Source: Arthrobacter sp042667405 (GTDB lineage Bacteria; Actinomycetota; Actinomycetes; Actinomycetales; Micrococcaceae). Taken from it: a stretch of 64,000 nt of DNA. Below are positions 48,512 to 57,883 of this stretch, in pieces. Every line of letters starts with the position of its first letter. Position 1 is the first letter of the stretch. The stretch spans positions 144,546 through 208,545 of the forward strand of contig NZ_JBHVAL010000006.1 of NCBI RefSeq assembly GCF_042667405.1. The letters run 5' to 3'. Position numbers and translations under genes: made by a program. The notes below the pieces were generated by a model. That model did no database searches, was not told the origin of the DNA, and saw nothing but the letters and a program-made list of their open reading frames with translations.

Positions 48512-49198
48512 CTAGGCGTGCATCGCGCCCTTGAACCAACCCGTGATGCTGGCCGGGTGGGTGATCGCGGTGCCGACAACCACCGCGAAGGCACCGGCGT
48601 CGAGGGCCTGACGCGCCTGGGCCGGGGTGTGGATGCGGCCTTCTGCAATCAGGGGCTTTCCCAGGTCTGCGCCCGCAATCCGTTCCAGCAGGGCCAGGTC
48701 CGGGCCGTCCGTCTTGGGGCGCTCGCCGGTGTAACCCGCCAAGGTGGTGCCGATCAGGTCCGCGCCCGCGTCAACAGCAGCAACGGCGTCATCGAACGAG
48801 CCACAATCAGCCATGACCAAAGCGTGCGACTCCGCATGGATTCCGGAAATCGTCCCAGCCAGGGAAAGTCCATCCGGCCGCGAACGCCGCGTCCCGTCGA
48901 TGGCCACCACGTGCGCCCCGGCATTGGCCACGGCCAGGGCATGGCGGAGCGTGGGCGTGATGAACACACCGTCGTGCCCGTCTTTCCAGAGTCCAATTAC
49001 AGGAACTTCGACGGCGGCGCGAGTGAACTGCACGTCGGCAAGCCCCTGGACCCGGATCGCGGACGCTCCACCGATCACCGCCGAGGCCGCCACCTGGCCC
49101 GTGGTCCGGGGATCCCGCATGGGCTCGCCGGGGTAGGCCTGGCAAGAGACGATCAGTTGGGAACGCAGGGCTTCGAGGTTTTCGGAGGTGAGGATCAC
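48512..49198 (-). CDS. nanE: N-acetylmannosamine-6-phosphate 2-epimerase
   Basis: A 228-residue TIM-barrel epimerase. SCQAYPGEPM near the N-terminus, the IRVQGLADV strand, VVAIDGTRRSRPDG and LIAEGRIHTPAQARQALDAGAFAVVVGTAITHP match NanE. It converts ManNAc-6-P to GlcNAc-6-P in sialic-acid catabolism. The GTG start (49198) overlaps the nanK stop in GTGA. It is the last gene of the operon. Confidence 0.93.
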   Translation of the reverse strand: MILTSENLEALRSQLIVSCQAYPGEPMRDPRTTGQVAASAVIGGASAIRVQGLADVQFTRAAVEVPVIGLWKDGHDGVFITPTLRHALAVANAGAHVVAIDGTRRSRPDGLSLAGTISGIHAESHALVMADCGSFDDAVAAVDAGADLIGTTLAGYTGERPKTDGPDLALLERIAGADLGKPLIAEGRIHTPAQARQALDAGAFAVVVGTAITHPASITGWFKGAMHA

Positions 49199-50190
49199 AG
49201 GGGAATTCCTTCAGGGAGTACGAGTTTCGCGGCACCAACAATGGCGGCGCTGTTACCCAGCGCCGCGCGGACAACGGGAACAGCGAGCAACGGAGCCAGC
49301 AGCTCCTGCCGCAGTGCGGCTTCCATGGGCTTCCACCACAGCTCGCCGGAATCAGCGAGGCCACCGGAAATAACCACGGTTTCGGGATCGAGGATGTTGA
49401 TCAACCCACCCACCGCTTGCCCAGCGGATACAGCACCGAGTTCGACGGCGGCCCGCGCTGCGGTGACACTCTCGAGGGAGCCGGCTAAACCGCCGCCGTC
49501 GTGGTTTCCCTTGGCGAGCTCGAACACGCCACGCGTGTCCGTGGCCTCGGCCGCGGAACCGCCAAAACGAAGGAAGGACCCGTGGATTGCCGGGCCGGAA
49601 GCCACGGCCTCCACGTGCCCGGCGGAACCGCACACACACGGCAAGGGCCGGCCTTCAAAAGAGGCATGCGGCGAGGCGAAATGCCCCACATGCCCGCCCA
49701 CAAAACGGTGCCCGAGAACAGGGTGACCGTTCAGGACAAAGCTGCCGCCGACGCCGGTCCCGAACGCCACCATGAGCGAACTTGAGGAACCAGCGGCGGC
49801 ACCGATCCACGCTTCGCCAAGGGCATGGGCGTGAACGTCGTTGACGGCGCGAACGGAAAGCCCCAGACGCGCCGAAAGCCCGGAAACCAGCGGGGTTCCG
49901 GCCCAGCCAAGGATGGCATCCGTGGCCGAGACAACCACCCCGGCAGCAGCGTCGATGACCCCGGCAGAGCCCACGCCGACGCCGGACACGGTCAGTCCGG
50001 CGTCGGCGGCGCGCTCCACCAAGCCCGCAACCAGCGCAGCGGTGGCATTAAGGATCGCCTCGCCACCGGCCCTGTTCAGCGTGGGAATGGTGTCCGAGAA
50101 CAGCACTTCCCCGGACGAGGAGACAACCCCGGCGGCGGTCTTGGTGCCGCCGAGGTCAACGCCGATTACGTGGGTCACGGAAGGGGGCAT
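49195..50190 (-). CDS. nanK: ROK-family N-acetylmannosamine kinase
   Basis: A 331-residue sugar kinase. The N-terminal phosphate loop is IGVDLGGTKTAAGVV, the catalytic Asp is in VNDVHAHALGEA, and the ROK zinc region is GGHVGHFASPHASFEGRPLPCVCGSAGHVE, where the last usual Cys is His. Its position between nanA and nanE points to ManNAc as the substrate. Glucose or another hexosamine is possible from the family alone. Confidence 0.88.
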   Translation of the reverse strand: MPPSVTHVIGVDLGGTKTAAGVVSSSGEVLFSDTIPTLNRAGGEAILNATAALVAGLVERAADAGLTVSGVGVGSAGVIDAAAGVVVSATDAILGWAGTPLVSGLSARLGLSVRAVNDVHAHALGEAWIGAAAGSSSSLMVAFGTGVGGSFVLNGHPVLGHRFVGGHVGHFASPHASFEGRPLPCVCGSAGHVEAVASGPAIHGSFLRFGGSAAEATDTRGVFELAKGNHDGGGLAGSLESVTAARAAVELGAVSAGQAVGGLINILDPETVVISGGLADSGELWWKPMEAALRQELLAPLLAVPVVRAALGNSAAIVGAAKLVLPEGIPL

Positions 50191-50196
50191 GGAAGG

Positions 50197-51114
50197 TTAG
50201 ACCAGCCCGTTCCGCTCCAGAATCGAACGAATCGCGGCAGTCTCGGACTCATTCAGGGACGGCATCGGCGAGCTCATCGTGTTGGACTCGATGATGCCCA
50301 TGATTTGGAGGGCGGTCTTGAACGCACCCAAGCCCGCTGCACCGCCGGACACCCGGCCGCCAGGGGTGTAGACGATCTCGAAGACGTCGGCCAGGCGGTC
50401 CTGCTCGCGGGCAGCCGCAGCCCAGTCGCCGGCCTGCGCGGCATCGAACAGGCGGCGGTAACCGGCGGGATCAACGTTGCCGAGGCCCGGAACAACGCCC
50501 TGCGCGCCACCCAGGAGGGCGCCGTCGACCACAACTTCGTGGCCGGTAAAGATGTCGAAGTTGGGGATGTCCTTGGCCGCCAGGAGGAGCTGCCGGAAGG
50601 ACACGTCGTCGCCGGAAGAGTCCTTGACACCGGCGATCACGCCGTCGCGGCCAAGGCGAACCAACAAATCGGTGGGCAGCTTGAAGTGTGTCCGGACGGG
50701 AACGTCGTAGGCAAAGATGGGCTTGTCGATGGCCTCGTGGATGCTGCGGAAGTGGGTCTCGGTCTCCGCGGCGTTGCCGATCGCGTAGTACATGGACGTC
50801 ACCACAATGGCGTCGGCGCCGAGGTCCACCACCTTGCGGGCTTCCTCGATGACACGGTTGGTCGTCTGTTCGTTGGCGCCCACGATCAGGGGCACCGCAC
50901 CGGCGTTGGCTTCGGCGATGGTGGTCACCACCAGCTCGCGCTCTTCGTTGGTGAGGTAGGGAACTTCGCCGGAGGAGCCCAGCACGAAGAGTCCGGACAC
51001 ACCGCCGTCGATCAGGTGCTTGGTGACGTTCTTCAACGACTGGACGTCGATGCTGCCATCGGTGTGGCGGGGGGTGATGACCGGGGGAATGACGCCCTGG
51101 AACTGAGTGGACAC
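50197..51114 (-). CDS. nanA: N-acetylneuraminate lyase-like DHDPS-family aldolase
   Basis: A 305-residue class I aldolase of the DapA/NanA family. GVIPPVITPRHTDGSIDVQSLK opens the barrel, FVLGSSGEVPYLTNEER is the substrate loop, and the Schiff-base Lys is in VIAGVKDSSGD. GTG 51114 has GGAG six bases upstream. The gene order with nanK and nanE supports cleavage of sialic acid to ManNAc and pyruvate. The family also contains sugar-acid dehydratases, so a biochemical check would be decisive. Confidence 0.87.
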   Translation of the reverse strand: MSTQFQGVIPPVITPRHTDGSIDVQSLKNVTKHLIDGGVSGLFVLGSSGEVPYLTNEERELVVTTIAEANAGAVPLIVGANEQTTNRVIEEARKVVDLGADAIVVTSMYYAIGNAAETETHFRSIHEAIDKPIFAYDVPVRTHFKLPTDLLVRLGRDGVIAGVKDSSGDDVSFRQLLLAAKDIPNFDIFTGHEVVVDGALLGGAQGVVPGLGNVDPAGYRRLFDAAQAGDWAAAAREQDRLADVFEIVYTPGGRVSGGAAGLGAFKTALQIMGIIESNTMSSPMPSLNESETAAIRSILERNGLV

Positions 51115-51151
51115 AGAAATCTCCGTTGTTTGTAACTTGCGAAAGGAAAAG

Positions 51152-51949
51152 CTAGTTGTGGAGCAGGCTGGGGGCAGCGCCAAGCAGCTTGCGGGTGTAA
51201 TCGTTGCTGGGGTTGTCAAAGACCTGGGCGGCGGTGCCTTGTTCGACGATCTTGCCGAAGTACATGACGCAGATCCGGTCCGAGACATACCTGACGGTCT
51301 GGATGTCGTGCGAGATGAACACCATGCCGAGGTTCAGCTGCGTTTTCAGGTCGGAGAGCAGGTTCAGCACCTGCGCCCGGACCGAAACGTCAAGGGCCGA
51401 CGTCGGCTCGTCCGCCACAATGATGTCCGGGTCCAGCGCCAGTGCCCGGGCGATCGCCACACGCTGCCGCTGGCCGCCGGAAACTTGCGACGGCGTCACT
51501 TCGGCTGCCGATTGCGGCAAGCCAACCAGCGCCAACAGTTCCTTGACCTTGGCAGCACGGCTTGCGGCGGTGCCGATGCCGTGGACCTGCAGGGGATCGG
51601 TCAGGATGTCCTGGATGGTCATGCGCGGGTTCAGCGCCGTGGACGGATCCTGGAAGACCACGGAAACCGAACGGCCGAACTCGCGCCTCATGGCAGCGTT
51701 CCGTTTGATGGCCGGCTTGCCGTGGAACATGACCTGGCCCGACGTCGGCGGCTGCAGTCCCACGAGCACTGACGCGAGGGTGGACTTGCCGCAGCCGGAC
51801 TCACCAACGATGCCGACGGTTTCGCCGCGGCTGATGGTGAAATCCACGCCGTCGACGGCTTTGACGATGTTGGGACGGAAAAGGCCTCCGGTGCGCGCCC
51901 GGTGGTGGACCTTGACGTCCTTGAGTTCAATCACTGGGTTGGTAGTCAC
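51152..51949 (-). CDS. Peptide-class ABC importer ATPase, DppF/OppF type
   Basis: A 265-residue ATPase with Walker A GESGCGKS, signature VSGGQRQRVAIARALAL and Walker B IIVADEPTSALD, plus the C-terminal extension of the oligopeptide class (NPSNDYTRKLLGAAPSLL). It overlaps the fused permease-ATPase gene as ATGA. With that protein it would form the ATPase pair of one importer, probably for sialic acid or a sialylated compound, given the operon. Confidence 0.94.
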   Translation of the reverse strand: MTTNPVIELKDVKVHHRARTGGLFRPNIVKAVDGVDFTISRGETVGIVGESGCGKSTLASVLVGLQPPTSGQVMFHGKPAIKRNAAMRREFGRSVSVVFQDPSTALNPRMTIQDILTDPLQVHGIGTAASRAAKVKELLALVGLPQSAAEVTPSQVSGGQRQRVAIARALALDPDIIVADEPTSALDVSVRAQVLNLLSDLKTQLNLGMVFISHDIQTVRYVSDRICVMYFGKIVEQGTAAQVFDNPSNDYTRKLLGAAPSLLHN

Positions 51950-54057
51950 TTGGCGTGCTCCTTCAGGTGGCTCGCCCAGTAGTGGTCGGCATCGTCGCCA
52001 TTCGCCGCCGCGACAGTGGTGAGGACCAGCTTCTGGTTGGGGTCGGCGTCGGGCCGCAGCGAGCGGGCCGCGAAGCGGTCTCCCACCGCGAAATCGTGCG
52101 GTGAAGGAACCGTGCCGGGGATCTGGTGGAGCCTGGCGGCGTCGGCCTCGATGGAGAGCACAGCGCCCAGCAGGCCACGGGTGTACTCGTGCTTGGGGTT
52201 CTGCAACAGTTCGGAAGCCTGCGCGGATTCAACCACTTGCCCGGCGTACATCACCGTGATGCGGTGGGCGAGCGAGGCCACCAAGGCGAGATCGTGGCTG
52301 ACGAACACCATGGCGAAACCGAGCTGTTCCCGCAGTTCGTTGAGCAGGTCCACCACTTGCTTCTGGACGGTGACGTCCAGGGCCGTAGTGGGTTCGTCCG
52401 CAACCACGATCTTCGGCGAACGGGACAACGCCATGGCAATCAGCACACGCTGGCGTTGGCCGCCGGAGAGTTCGTGCGGGTAGCTGGCCAGTGTCCGGAC
52501 AGGGTCCAGCTTGACCATTTCCAGCAGCTCCGAGGGGGTCTTTCGGCCGCCACGCTTGGTGAGCTGCTCCAGCTGTTCCTTGATCTTCATGGACGGGTTC
52601 AGGGAGCTCAAAGCATCCTGGTACACCATGGCGATCTGCTCACCGCGCAGGCCGACGTAGGCCTTGGGGTTGCTGTGTTTCGTCGCCGGATCCAGCAGTT
52701 CCTTGCCGTCAAAGGTGATGGAGCCAGTGACCTGGGCGGTCTTCGGCAAGAGCCCCATGACGGCCAGGGAGGTGATGGACTTGCCGCAGCCGGACTCGCC
52801 AACCAGGCCCATGGTTTCGCCCTCCCGGACCGTGAAGGACACGTTGTCCACGATCGGGATATCGCCGAAGCGGCCGGGGAAGCGGATGGACAGGTTCTTC
52901 ACTTCAAGGACGTTGCGTGCGCCTGCCGGTACCTGCGGGAGGCGGTCGGTGCGTTTCGCCTCGATCGCGGCAAGGAGTTCCAATTCGCGGTCCAGCAGGA
53001 GGTGCGGATTGGTTGCGGCGGGGGCATCGGTGAGCAGGGCGGACTGGCCCAGCACGTCGGTGAACGTGTCCCCGGAAGCCGCGCGCACGCCGTCGAGCTC
53101 GTGTTCCTCAACTACCGAAGGCTGGGCAACTGACGTCGCCACCGCGGTGTCCACGGTGGAGACGGCGGCGCTGGAACCGTCGTCGTCCTTGACCACCGGA
53201 GCGCGGCGGAGCCTGGGGTTGACCATCGCGTCGGTGAGGCCCTCGGCGAGGATGTTCAGGGAAAGGACGGTCAGCAGGATTGTCAGGCCGGCGAAGGTGG
53301 TGGCCCACCAGCCGCCGGAGAGGACGAGGTTGCGCCCGTAGGAGATGACGTTGCCCCAGGAGGGAGCGGGATCCTGCACGCCGGCGCCCAGGAAGGACAG
53401 GGATGCTTCGAGGATGATGGCGTCGGCCACCATGACCGTGGCGAACACCAGCACGGGCGCTGCGGTGTTGCGCACGATGTGCTTGACCAGTATGTAGAAC
53501 CGGCCGGCACCAATCACGCGCTCTGCACGGACATAGTCTTCGCCGTACTGGGCCAACACGTTGGCGCGGACCACGCGGGCCAACTGCGGGGTGTAGATGA
53601 TGGCGATCGCGATGATGATGGTGGGGACCGAGTTGCCGAACGCCGCCAGGAGCACTGCCGCCAGGGCGATGCCCGGGAAGGCCATGAGGATGTCCATGAT
53701 CCGCATGATGATCTCGTTGACGGACTTGCTGGAGGTCGCGGCGAACGAGCCCAAGAGCGCGCCCACCAGGATCGCCAGGCCCACGGCGCCGAGGCCGATC
53801 ATGAGCGAGGACTGGGCTCCGAACAGGAGCCTGGAGAAGATGTCGCGGCCCAGGCGGTCGGTGCCGAAGAAGTGCTCGGCGCCCGGCGGAGTTGCCGGGA
53901 TGAACGTCTCCAGCGGATCGTGCGGCGCCAGCACGGGAGCCAGGATGGCCGCAAGGACAATGAGGATGAGGAAAGACAGGGCGATGCGGGAGCCCCAAGG
54001 CAGGGCCTTGAAACGAAGGCCCGGGGCGCTCAGCCGTTCTGCGAGCTTGCTGCGCAT
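51946..54057 (-). CDS. Fused ABC permease (DppC-like) and ATPase (DppD-like)
   Basis: A 703-residue two-domain protein. Residues 1-285 are a DppC-type permease with six helices and the EAA loop (YVRAERVIGAGRFYILVKHIVRN). A linker of about 90 acidic residues follows, then a DppD-type ATPase with GESGCGKS, LSGGQRQRVLIAMAL and IVVADEPTTALD. These are normally two genes; here one frame covers both without a stop. It starts four bases after the DppB-like stop. Confidence 0.94.
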   Translation of the reverse strand: MRSKLAERLSAPGLRFKALPWGSRIALSFLILIVLAAILAPVLAPHDPLETFIPATPPGAEHFFGTDRLGRDIFSRLLFGAQSSLMIGLGAVGLAILVGALLGSFAATSSKSVNEIIMRIMDILMAFPGIALAAVLLAAFGNSVPTIIIAIAIIYTPQLARVVRANVLAQYGEDYVRAERVIGAGRFYILVKHIVRNTAAPVLVFATVMVADAIILEASLSFLGAGVQDPAPSWGNVISYGRNLVLSGGWWATTFAGLTILLTVLSLNILAEGLTDAMVNPRLRRAPVVKDDDGSSAAVSTVDTAVATSVAQPSVVEEHELDGVRAASGDTFTDVLGQSALLTDAPAATNPHLLLDRELELLAAIEAKRTDRLPQVPAGARNVLEVKNLSIRFPGRFGDIPIVDNVSFTVREGETMGLVGESGCGKSITSLAVMGLLPKTAQVTGSITFDGKELLDPATKHSNPKAYVGLRGEQIAMVYQDALSSLNPSMKIKEQLEQLTKRGGRKTPSELLEMVKLDPVRTLASYPHELSGGQRQRVLIAMALSRSPKIVVADEPTTALDVTVQKQVVDLLNELREQLGFAMVFVSHDLALVASLAHRITVMYAGQVVESAQASELLQNPKHEYTRGLLGAVLSIEADAARLHQIPGTVPSPHDFAVGDRFAARSLRPDADPNQKLVLTTVAAANGDDADHYWASHLKEHAK

Positions 54058-54060
54058 GAG

Positions 54061-55017
54061 CTATACCGTCCTGATTCGGGGGTTGATGAGCAGGTAAAGA
54101 AGGTCCACCACGATGTTCACCAGAACGAACGTGACCGAGATGGTGAGCACCACGCCCTGGACCAGGTTGACGTCCAGGTTGGTGATGCCGTTGAGGATCA
54201 GCTGGCCCATGCCGGGCAGGGCGAAGATCATTTCAATCACGACGGCGCCACCGAGGAGGTAGCCGACGCGCAGTCCCAGAACGGTCACCGGGGTGACGAG
54301 CGCGTTGCGGAGGACGTTCTTGGAAACTACTTCGCGGTACGGGACGCCGTTGCCGATGGCGGTGCGGACGTAGTCGCGGTCGAGTTCTTCAACCATCGAG
54401 GTGCGGACCACGCGGATCAGCGAGGCCGACACGGGAATGCCGAGCGCCAAAGCCGGGAGCGCCATTGAGTTGAGCCAGCCGCCGAAGCCGGATTCCGGCG
54501 TCGCAATACCGCCCGAGGGGAACATCGGGTTCTCGCCGAGCGCGAACCACTGGATAAGGAGGATGCCGAGCCAGAACGACGGTGTGGCGATCGCGGCGAT
54601 CGAGAAGACCCGGACCAGCTGGTCCTGCCATTTGTCGCGGTACAGGGCGCCGATGATGCCGAATGCCAGCGAAACAACAATCGCGATCAGGACGCCGAGG
54701 AAGGTCAGCTGAAGAGTCAGGGGAAAGGCCGAGCCGATCATGGAAGCGACGGACTTTGCCGGGGGAGTCGTGACGCCGAGGTCGAACTGCAGGAGCTTGC
54801 CGAGGAAACGGAAGTACTGCAGGACCAGGGGATCGTTGAGGCCGTTGTCCTGGCGGTACTGCTGCTTTGCTTCTTCGCTTGCGCCGTCACCGAGGGCCGA
54901 GCTGGCCTGGTCGCCGGGAGCGGCCTGCAGGACGAGGAAGACGAGCAACGTGATGCCCAGGATCATTAATGGCAATGCTGCAAGTCTGCGGCCGAGCAGA
55001 CGCAATATCGTGACCAA
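54061..55017 (-). CDS. ABC importer permease, DppB type
   Basis: A 318-residue permease with six helices. The N-terminal LGRRLAALPLMILGITLLVFLVLQ and the EAA loop YVRTAIGNGVPYREVVSKNVLRNAL are typical of DppB/OppB. The start is TTG 55017, six bases after GGAG; the in-frame ATG at 55065 lies inside the palindromic repeat and is less likely. It lies downstream of the substrate-binding gene, separated by copy 4 of the 63-bp element. Confidence 0.92.
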   Translation of the reverse strand: MVTILRLLGRRLAALPLMILGITLLVFLVLQAAPGDQASSALGDGASEEAKQQYRQDNGLNDPLVLQYFRFLGKLLQFDLGVTTPPAKSVASMIGSAFPLTLQLTFLGVLIAIVVSLAFGIIGALYRDKWQDQLVRVFSIAAIATPSFWLGILLIQWFALGENPMFPSGGIATPESGFGGWLNSMALPALALGIPVSASLIRVVRTSMVEELDRDYVRTAIGNGVPYREVVSKNVLRNALVTPVTVLGLRVGYLLGGAVVIEMIFALPGMGQLILNGITNLDVNLVQGVVLTISVTFVLVNIVVDLLYLLINPRIRTV

Positions 55018-55038
55018 TGTGTTCTCCGGTTGATTGTG

Positions 55039-55101
55039 GGTTGCGGGGCCTGCTCTGCGCGCCAAGTGGGGGCTTTAGGACGCAAAGCAGGCCCCGCAAC
55101 G
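55039..55101. repeat. 63-bp palindromic element, copy 4
   Basis: Arms 55040-55059 and 55081-55100 with one mismatch and again a 21-nt loop. It lies within the nan operon between the substrate-binding and DppB genes, where it may tune relative expression. Confidence 0.88.
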
Positions 55102-55114
55102 GGTGGGGGACCGC

Positions 55115-56737
55115 CTAGGCGGTGCGTCCGACGTCGATGAACGACAGGCCGGTGGTCGGCAACGGCTTGAAGCCATTGAGTTTCTTCTCATCCCAGGCGC
55201 TGGGCAGCTGGCGGTGGAAGACCGGGTACAGCGGAACTTCTTCGGAGACGAGGTCCACGATTTCAGCGACTGTTTTCTTTGCTGCCTCCCCTGAAGCCTG
55301 GGATCCCTTGTTCATGAGGTCCTGCAGCTTGGTGCGCTCGGGCGTGGTCCAGAAGGCACGCTTTTCCATCCAGGTGGCACCCGAATAGAACCAGCTCAGG
55401 AGCAGGTCCGCGTCGTTGCCGAATACGGAAGGATCACCCGGCGCTGCGACAACCGAGTAGTCACCCTTGCCCACGCGGTCGCTGTACAGGGCGCCGGACT
55501 GGAGGCTCTTGACGGTGACCTTGACGCCGGGAATCTTGTTCCACGATTCAAGGATCAGCGGGGCAACATCCTTGACCCATGCGGTGTCCGTGGTGAGGAG
55601 CTCGAATTCGAGGTTGGTCACGCCGGCCTGCTTCAAAAGGTCTTCGGCCTTGGAGGTGTCGAAGCCGTAGACGTTCTTGGCCTTGACGTAGTCCGGGTGG
55701 CCTTCCTGGAAGTAGGAGCTGGCGGCCTTGGCATTACCGAACAGGGCCTTCTTGATGATCGCTTCCTTGTCCAGGCCATAGTGCAGGGCCTGGCGGACCA
55801 GCTTGTTGTCGAACGGGGCCTTGGCGCAGTTGAACATCAGGAACAACAGGCCGAAGGACTGGACCGACTCAACCTTGACCTTGGACTTAAGACCGTCAAC
55901 ATCAAGGTAGGGCACGTCCTCGATGGCCTGGACACGGCCGGACTGGACGGCGGTGACGCGGGCGGCGGCGTCTGAAAGGAGCAGCCAGGTCATGCCCTTG
56001 GCCAGCGCAGGCTTGGGGCCGTTGTAGTCGGCGAAGGCCTCGAAGACGATCTTGTCGTCCTTGACTGCGGAGACCAACTTGTACGGGCCGGAGCCAACCG
56101 GTTTGGCGTCGAAGGCCTTGAGGTCCGTGGCGAGGGCCTTGGGAACGATCTTGACCACGGAGATGCGCGGACCGAAGCCCGGGAAGGCGTACTTGAGGGT
56201 GAACTCCACCGTCTTGGCATCAACCGGCTTGACGTCCTGGATGAACGGGATGAACTGGGAGAACAGCGACTTGTTGGCCGGATCCATCACGCGGGTGAAG
56301 GAGAAGGCCACGTCCTCGGTGGTGACGGGGGTGCCGTCATGGAATTTGGCGCCCTCGCGGATGGTCACCTGGTAGGTGGTGTCGTTGACCTTCTTGGGGT
56401 CCGAGGCAGCCAGTGCGTTGTAGGGCTCGCGGGTTGCCGGGTGCAGTTCGATGAGGCCTTCGAAGATGTGCAGGTTGGCGGCCATCGGGGTGGCACCTGA
56501 GGAGCTCAGCGGATCGAAGCCCGTTGAGAGCGCGTAGGAGATGCCTGCCTCGATAGTGAGGTCCTTGTTTACTGCAGCGGTGTTCGTTGCGTTTCCGGTT
56601 GTGGTGCTGGCAGCGCCGCCGCACGCAGAGAGGGTTGCCGTGAAGGCGGCTGCTGCACCAACTGCGCCGCTTAGCTTCAGGAAGTTCCGGCGGCTGGCAT
56701 CGTTGACCAGCGGCAGGCTTTGGATCGTCTTGCTCAT
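55115..56737 (-). CDS. Family 5 extracellular solute-binding lipoprotein
   Basis: A 540-residue SBP_bac_5 protein. ASRRNFLKLSG is a Tat signal, and TLSACGG provides a lipobox Cys. The body has the usual opening of the domain (FDPLSSSGATPMAANLHIFEGLIELHP ... YQVTIREGAKFHDGTPVTTEDVAFSF). ATG 56737 is chosen as the base of the signal peptide. First gene of the importer/nan operon; it should deliver the substrate to the permease. Peptide-class binding proteins for sialic acid are known (SatA type). Confidence 0.93.
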   Translation of the reverse strand: MSKTIQSLPLVNDASRRNFLKLSGAVGAAAAFTATLSACGGAASTTTGNATNTAAVNKDLTIEAGISYALSTGFDPLSSSGATPMAANLHIFEGLIELHPATREPYNALAASDPKKVNDTTYQVTIREGAKFHDGTPVTTEDVAFSFTRVMDPANKSLFSQFIPFIQDVKPVDAKTVEFTLKYAFPGFGPRISVVKIVPKALATDLKAFDAKPVGSGPYKLVSAVKDDKIVFEAFADYNGPKPALAKGMTWLLLSDAAARVTAVQSGRVQAIEDVPYLDVDGLKSKVKVESVQSFGLLFLMFNCAKAPFDNKLVRQALHYGLDKEAIIKKALFGNAKAASSYFQEGHPDYVKAKNVYGFDTSKAEDLLKQAGVTNLEFELLTTDTAWVKDVAPLILESWNKIPGVKVTVKSLQSGALYSDRVGKGDYSVVAAPGDPSVFGNDADLLLSWFYSGATWMEKRAFWTTPERTKLQDLMNKGSQASGEAAKKTVAEIVDLVSEEVPLYPVFHRQLPSAWDEKKLNGFKPLPTTGLSFIDVGRTA

Positions 56738-56768
56738 AGGGTGCCTCACCAATCGAGTTTCGTGGGTT

Positions 56769-56789
56769 ATCGGATGTAGGACGTCCGAT
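56769..56789. promoter_or_regulatory. GntR-type operator, site 1
   Basis: ATCGGATGT-N3-ACGTCCGAT is an almost perfect 21-bp palindrome 32 bp upstream of the substrate-binding gene. Its half-site recurs at 56931-56951 near the divergent GntR gene. Confidence 0.72.
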
Positions 56790-56930
56790 GCTCGTATGGA
56801 AACTGTAAGGGCGGTCACAACGGAACGTCAAGCGGGGTTGGTTGCCGGAGGAACTGGCTGTGGCCACCTGTCCATGAGGTGAAGGCCAGTGATAGCGGGA
56901 AATCCTCGGGAATTCCCGGGACATACTTAT

Positions 56931-56951
56931 CAAGGACGTGGGACATCCGAT
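56931..56951. promoter_or_regulatory. GntR-type operator, site 2
   Basis: The right half ACATCCGAT and a partial left half GGACGT with a GGG centre match site 1. It lies about 106 bp before the GntR gene, suiting autoregulation. The centres of the two sites are 162 bp apart. Confidence 0.65.
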
Positions 56952-57057
56952 ATTGTATGTTGCGAGTCACTCATTCTGCGGTGGGCGCTAAGCTCGCCTC
57001 AATATTAACACCGCGCCCTCCGGCCGTACCGGCGGGCGCTTTGGCAAGGAGAGCGCC

Positions 57058-57786
57058 ATGACAACTTCCGGTGTGGTTCCGCAAGCGCGGTTCAGTGCAC
57101 AGGCACGCCTTCGTGCATTGCAGTCGGACATTATGGAGCTGATCCTTGAACGCGAGCTCGAGGCCGGCGATCCCTTGCCCACGGAGAGCGAACTGTCAGT
57201 AGCCCTGGGTGTCGGACGGAACACCCTGCGCGAGTCCCTTAAGGTCCTTCAGGCGCTTGGCGTCATTGAGATCCGCCACGGGTTCGGCATGTTCGTCGCC
57301 CCCAGCAACTTTGATGCGCTCGCCGACGGCCTCACGTTCCGCGGCCGCTTGTCGCTCCGCCACCAAGGGCTCGAAGCGCTGCAACTGGTCGATGTCCGCC
57401 AGGCCCTCGAGTCCGGACTGATCGGCTCGTCCATCGACGTCATGACGCCGGAACAGTTGTCTTCCATCGAGGAATCGGTCAAGCAGATGGAGGAGCTGGC
57501 AGCAGCCGGCGAGAACTTCGTCGCCGCCGATGCCGAGTTCCACCGCCGGCTTTTTGAACCCCTCAACAATGAGCTCCTGATCAATCTGATGGGTGTTTTC
57601 TGGAAGGTGTACCGCAAGATCCACGTGGAGATCGGTCCCGGCAACGAGGACCTGGTGAAGACAGCCGCGATGCACCGGGACATCTACGCAGCCGTAGCCG
57701 CCGGAGACAAGGCCACGGCCGCCGAACTGCTCAACCGGCATTTCGATGGCATCCGCCGCCGCATCAGCGAGGCCGTGGGCGAGTAA
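57058..57786 (+). CDS. nanR: GntR/FadR-family regulator of the nan operon
   Basis: A 242-residue regulator with a GntR winged helix (GDPLPTESELSVALGVGRNTLRESLKVLQALGVIEIRHGFGMFV) and a C-terminal FCD helical effector domain with metal-type residues (DAEFHRRLFEPLNN ... MHRDIYAAVAAGD). It is divergent from the importer/nan operon with two palindromic sites between them. It probably senses a sialic-acid pathway metabolite; the symbol is based on context only. Confidence 0.85.
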   Translation: MTTSGVVPQARFSAQARLRALQSDIMELILERELEAGDPLPTESELSVALGVGRNTLRESLKVLQALGVIEIRHGFGMFVAPSNFDALADGLTFRGRLSLRHQGLEALQLVDVRQALESGLIGSSIDVMTPEQLSSIEESVKQMEELAAAGENFVAADAEFHRRLFEPLNNELLINLMGVFWKVYRKIHVEIGPGNEDLVKTAAMHRDIYAAVAAGDKATAAELLNRHFDGIRRRISEAVGE

Positions 57787-57815
57787 CGCACCCAACCCAA
57801 GGGCCGCCGTCGTAC

Positions 57816-57883
57816 ACCCAACTGGGTGACAGCACATGCTCCAGTGGGCCGTCAGTGGAGCGTTATCTGTTACCTACTTGGGT
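57816..57883. repeat. 68-bp palindromic element, copy 1
   Basis: The outer arms are ACCCAA (57816-57821) and TTGGGT (57878-57883) with the bulge CTGG/CTAC, then an imperfect inner stem (GTGACAG/CTGTTAC and GCTCCA/TGGAGC). It has the same length and ends as the element at 61627. The TetR stop at 57874 lies in its right arm. Confidence 0.75.
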
